Part shown: piece after piece, positions 6,454 through 8,439 of the stretch | Layout of the letters: every line of letters starts with the position of its first letter | Position numbering within the stretch: the stretch's first letter is position 1 | NCBI GenBank assembly: GCA_038223055.1 | Contig: JBBRHF010000183.1 | Coordinates: 1 to 8,439, forward strand | Reading direction: 5' to 3' | From: JBBRHF01 sp038223055 | GTDB lineage: Bacteria; Actinomycetota; Actinomycetes; JACCUZ01 | DNA length: 8,439 bases | The notes under the pieces: model-generated | Told to the model about the DNA's origin: nothing | The model's database searches: none | Seen by the model: only the letters and a program-made list of their open reading frames with translations | Program-made: the position numbers and the translations under genes

Positions 6454-7182
6454 TCAGTCCGAGCCGACCGTCAAGCTGGCCAGCAACGCCGGCTGAGTGA
6501 CCACGCGCTGGGCCACGTCGCTCAGACGCTGCTGGTGCCGCCTCGCGTAGCTGCGCATCACCTCGAAGGCAGCGTCGACGGATATCCCCAACTGCTGGGC
6601 GATGGCCCCCTTGGCCTGCTCCACGATGACCCTGCTGTTGAGCGCCCCTTGCAACTGCTCCGCGAGGGTCTCGCTGCGCCGGATGGCCCGCTCCTGGAGC
6701 AGGCCGATCGTGGCGATGTCGGCCAGGGCCTGCACCATGTGAACGTCGCGCGGGACGAGCGTGCCAGGCCCGGTGGAGAACACGTTGAGCGCGCCGATGA
6801 CCTCGCTGCGCAAGCGCAGCGGGATGCCGTGAACCGATCGGTAGCCCGCGTCGGTTGCTTGCTTCGCGAACCGTGGCCACCTGTCCCCAGCCTCGAGCAG
6901 GTCCGCGTTGATGACGGGCTGACCGGTGAGGAAGCAGTCGAGGCAGGGTCCCTCATGGTTCTGCACCTGCAGCAGTTCGAGCATCCTCACCCCCTCGGTG
7001 GATGCCGCCATGAAGCGCAGCCGGCCGCGATGATCGGCCAGCATCAGGCCCGCCGCGTCGGCATCGGTGAGCTCTGCCGTGCGGTTGGTCACCAGGTGAA
7101 GGAACTCGATCACGTCGAACTCATCGACCAACGTGTCGGCGATCTCGACGAACACATCGGCTAACCGCTCGGTCTCAACCAT
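6454..7182 (-). CDS. GAF and ANTAR domain transcription antitermination regulator
   Basis: Predicted cytosolic regulator that senses a signal through a GAF domain and binds nascent RNA through an ANTAR domain to control termination. In the 242-residue product the GAF domain spans roughly 25-162, with the family-typical EGPCLDCFLTGQPV (78-90) and a VHGIPLRLRSEVIGALNVFS strand-turn region. The ANTAR domain spans about 173-230, with the helical LNSRVIVEQAKGAIAQQLGI segment and the C-terminal VMRSYARRHQQRL helix. ATG 7182 is preferred over in-frame ATG 7218 because AAGGTAGGT lies about 9-17 bases upstream and homologues start near VETERLADVFVE. A TACGAT -10-like hexamer sits at 7217-7222, without a good -35. 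Its RNA targets are not apparent; no tandem hexaloop ANTAR site was found. Confidence 0.9.
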   Translation of the reverse strand: MVETERLADVFVEIADTLVDEFDVIEFLHLVTNRTAELTDADAAGLMLADHRGRLRFMAASTEGVRMLELLQVQNHEGPCLDCFLTGQPVINADLLEAGDRWPRFAKQATDAGYRSVHGIPLRLRSEVIGALNVFSTGPGTLVPRDVHMVQALADIATIGLLQERAIRRSETLAEQLQGALNSRVIVEQAKGAIAQQLGISVDAAFEVMRSYARRHQQRLSDVAQRVVTQPALLASLTVGSD

Positions 7183-7304
7183 GTCTGCGGCACCTACCTT
7201 GAAAAGTGATGGAACCATCGTACCTAGGTCTTGCCGTCCCGTTCGAGGCGCAGCACCCGAGCCATCGATCCCGGCGGCTCCCCCGCCAGCCGGCGCCCCC
7301 GCGT

Positions 7305-7470
7305 GACTGCGCGTCGAGCAGCATCGCGACTGCGGCGTCGGCGAAGGTCAGCACATCGACCAGCTCTGAAGTCGTCCGGCCCCCGGCCGCGTCCCGCGGT
7401 GCTCTGCGGACCACATCGGCCAGCGAGAAATCCACCGGACCGGTCCGCGGGGGTGTAGGTTCACCTCATT
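7305..7470 (-). pseudogene. Possible decayed GAF-domain fragment of an ANTAR-type regulator
   Basis: On the minus strand, codons from 7435 read TTSELVDVLTFADAAVAMLL then DAQ (to 7307). This resembles the stretch that ends the GAF domain in many actinobacterial GAF-ANTAR proteins, where a DLYRxxPGPL motif is followed by an ELADAL-type helix and LLD. In another frame just upstream, 7470-7441 reads NEVNLHPRGP, resembling that preceding motif. Matching halves in different frames, with no start or complete domain, suggest a frameshifted remnant. Third positions are GC-rich, as in coding DNA. The resemblance is from memory and short, so this is tentative; the open frame runs on to 7175 but loses any resemblance. 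Confidence 0.35.
7436..7447. promoter_or_regulatory. 12-base palindrome upstream of the STAS gene
   Basis: CGGACCGGTCCG is a perfect palindrome lying 93 bases before the STAS start. A TAGGTT sequence (7456-7461), matching the TANNNT -10 pattern, follows it, though no good -35 is seen. It could be an operator at a divergent promoter region, but GC-rich palindromes are frequent by chance in such DNA. Confidence 0.3.
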
Positions 7471-7540
7471 GGCGCGTCCACCGGGCGACGCCGCCCGGGA
7501 CCCCGGCCCAACCAGACCCAGCGGCCCCGGATGGCAGGAC

Positions 7541-7936
7541 ATGACAGTCCAAACCTTGACAGCCTCCTCAGGCCAGCGCGACGCAGCGATCAGCATCCAG
7601 AGAGACGCGGTCGGCTCCACAGCCTTCCTGCGGATGAGCGGGGACGTCGACCTGTCCGACTCGGTGACCCTCGACGGGGCCCATGACCTGATCGTGCAGG
7701 CTCCGCCGCGGGTGGTGTGGCTGGACCTGGCCGACGTGACGTTCGCCGGTTCGACCCTGGTCAACTTCCTCCTCCGACTGCGCAACGCGCTGCCCGAGGA
7801 GACCCGTTTCGCCATCTGCCGGCCCACCCTGATGGCCTTGCGCGTGCTGACCGTGTGCCATCTCGAAAACCGGATGTCGATCTGTGACCGGCTGCCCGAC
7901 GACTGGCCAGAGCCCGTTGCCGTCGCCGTGGCCTAG
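7541..7936 (+). CDS. STAS-domain protein, anti-sigma factor antagonist-like
   Basis: Predicted cytosolic STAS-fold protein of 131 residues, the size of a stand-alone anti-anti-sigma factor. The pattern is FLRMSGDVDLSD (29-40), then VVWLDLADVTFAGSTLVNFL (58-77) containing the phosphosite loop, then FAICRPTLMALRVLTV. Aligned by eye with SpoIIAA, Ser71-Thr72 fall at the DSSG/DSTG position, but the usual Asp is Gly70 and the usual Gly is Leu73. Thr72 would be the phosphoacceptor if the protein is switched by a kinase. No anti-sigma kinase or sigma factor gene is adjacent. ATG 7541 matches domain length; the nearest AGG (7536-7538) is too close to act as a normal ribosome-binding site, and in-frame TTG 7469 would add 24 low-complexity residues. 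Confidence 0.8.
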   Translation: MTVQTLTASSGQRDAAISIQRDAVGSTAFLRMSGDVDLSDSVTLDGAHDLIVQAPPRVVWLDLADVTFAGSTLVNFLLRLRNALPEETRFAICRPTLMALRVLTVCHLENRMSICDRLPDDWPEPVAVAVA

Positions 7937-8031
7937 CCGCGTCTAGAGGGCTTCAGCCGATGAACTAGCCGCTCATCCACACTCGTGGGGGTGTTTTGGC
8001 ATGGTCTGTGCCCTATTGTCCGAGCAGGGAC

Positions 8032-8062
8032 TACGACCTTTGACCCCGGGGTCGTACGACCT
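8032..8062. promoter_or_regulatory. Nested palindromes upstream of the secreted-protein gene
   Basis: GACCCCGGGGTC (8042-8053) overlaps GTCGTACGAC (8051-8060), both perfect palindromes. TACGACC at 8032-8038 is also inverted as GGTCGTA at 8050-8056 and repeated directly at 8055-8061. A TTGACC resembling a -35 lies inside (8040-8045), but the position 17 bases on (CAGCGT) is a poor -10. Such a cluster 95-125 bases upstream of a start suggests an operator, though the regulator is unknown. Confidence 0.4.
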
Positions 8063-8114
8063 CAGCGTCATCAGAACAACTAAAGGTGCGCGGCCCACAG
8101 TGTGCACAAGCCGC

Positions 8115-8130
8115 GTGACAGCAAGGTCAC
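8115..8130 (+). other. Small hairpin in the probable leader of the secreted-protein gene
   Basis: GTGAC (8115-8119) pairs with GTCAC (8126-8130) around the six-base loop AGCAAG. It lies 25 bases before the start codon. A hexaloop recalls ANTAR-type RNA sites, but the loop has A rather than G at position four and no second hairpin is paired with it, so I do not call it one. Confidence 0.3.
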
Positions 8131-8154
8131 CGAGGCACTGCGGGAGGGCACACG

Positions 8155-8439
8155 ATGACGGGCATGGACACGAAGAAGAGGCGAAGGGCGACGGCGGCAG
8201 CCGCGCTCGCGGTCACCAGCCTGGTCGCCGGCGGGCTGAGCATGACCGGGGCGCAGGCCCAGGGCGGCACCGCCAAGCCGCCGAGGAACGCGATCACGAC
8301 GCTGATCACCCCCACGCTCGCCGACCCGGTGATGAGTGCTGCTGCGGCGGCCGCGCTGCACGGGTTCGATGACACCGGCTTCCTCCAGGACGCCACGGTC
8401 AGCGGTGCCGGCTGTGCGGCGGGCACCCCGGCCACCAAC
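8155..8439 (+). CDS. Secreted protein of unknown function, N-terminal part
   Basis: The frame is open from ATG 8155 to the window end, giving the first 95 residues. GGGAGGG at 8141-8147 is a strong ribosome-binding site 7 bases before the ATG. The start MTGMDTKKRRRATAAAALAV is a textbook export signal: a basic n-region, an Ala/Leu/Val hydrophobic core and a likely signal peptidase I site after AQA near residue 35. There is no lipobox cysteine. The mature part begins with a Gly/Thr/Pro-rich stretch, followed by NAITTLITPTLADPVMSAAA and a GFDDTGFLQDATVSGAGC segment with one Cys. I do not recognise the family. In-frame ATG 8164 is an alternative start but lies farther from the ribosome-binding site. 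Confidence 0.8.
   Translation, partial: MTGMDTKKRRRATAAAALAVTSLVAGGLSMTGAQAQGGTAKPPRNAITTLITPTLADPVMSAAAAAALHGFDDTGFLQDATVSGAGCAAGTPATN

Noticed and set aside
5421..7164. Long plus-strand frames opposite the glucokinase and ANTAR genes
   Set aside because: Antisense shadows of strongly supported genes in high-GC DNA.
8019..8045. DosR/DevR-like operator around GGGACT
   Set aside because: Only one half-site is recognisable; the second half and centre do not match.
8115..8130. ANTAR-target RNA hairpin upstream of the secreted-protein gene
   Set aside because: The loop is six bases but lacks the conserved G at position four, and there is no partner hairpin.
8001..8372. 123-codon plus-strand frame overlapping the secreted-protein gene
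   Set aside because: The overlapping frame from 8155 has a strong ribosome-binding site and signal peptide; this frame becomes a His/Arg/Gly-rich out-of-frame product.

Overview
Apart from its first ~340 bases, the window is high-GC DNA with strong G/C third-position bias, GTG starts and families typical of Actinobacteria (Sdh1-type succinate dehydrogenase, ROK glucokinase, GAF-ANTAR regulator, actinobacterial STAS protein). I cannot name a genus. Bases 1-337 are quite different: AT-rich, without genes, full of hairpins, and carrying intergenic repeat types I associate with Bacteroidetes genomes. The change is abrupt at about 337/338, just upstream of the first gene, so a chimeric contig join is a real possibility.

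Layout. (1) 1-337: AT-rich non-coding segment with two AT-rich hairpins, two copies of a ~31-base palindromic repeat and a CCCTGAG-type element. (2) 352-4488, plus strand: a succinate dehydrogenase operon in the order membrane anchor (sdhC), flavoprotein (sdhA), iron-sulfur protein (sdhB), ending at a hairpin at 4501-4519. The sdhB product is unusual: after a complete iron-sulfur protein (~248 residues) the frame continues through a Ser/Gly/Lys-rich linker into about 165 residues of TPR-like helical repeats. (3) 4489-4854: convergent intergenic region with palindromes only. (4) 7182 down to 4855, minus strand: a GAF-ANTAR regulator, a ROK-family glucokinase with an arginine-rich tail, and a Nudix hydrolase. 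A GC-rich hairpin lies between the regulator and the kinase; kinase and Nudix gene are probably co-transcribed. (5) 7183-7540: divergent intergenic region holding what looks like a decayed GAF-domain fragment and a 12-base palindrome. (6) 7541-7936, plus strand: a small STAS-domain protein. (7) 7937-8154: intergenic region with a nested set of palindromes, then from 8155 the start of a secreted protein cut by the window end.

How the genes fit together. The sdh genes encode a membrane complex oxidising succinate and passing electrons to menaquinone. The kinase feeds glucose into glycolysis and the Nudix protein hydrolyses nucleotide-type substrates. The ANTAR and STAS proteins belong to families of post-transcriptional and partner-switching stress regulation, but nothing in the sequence directly links them to the metabolic genes. 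The points most worth following up are the SdhB-TPR fusion, the abrupt composition junction and the arginine-rich tail of the glucokinase.
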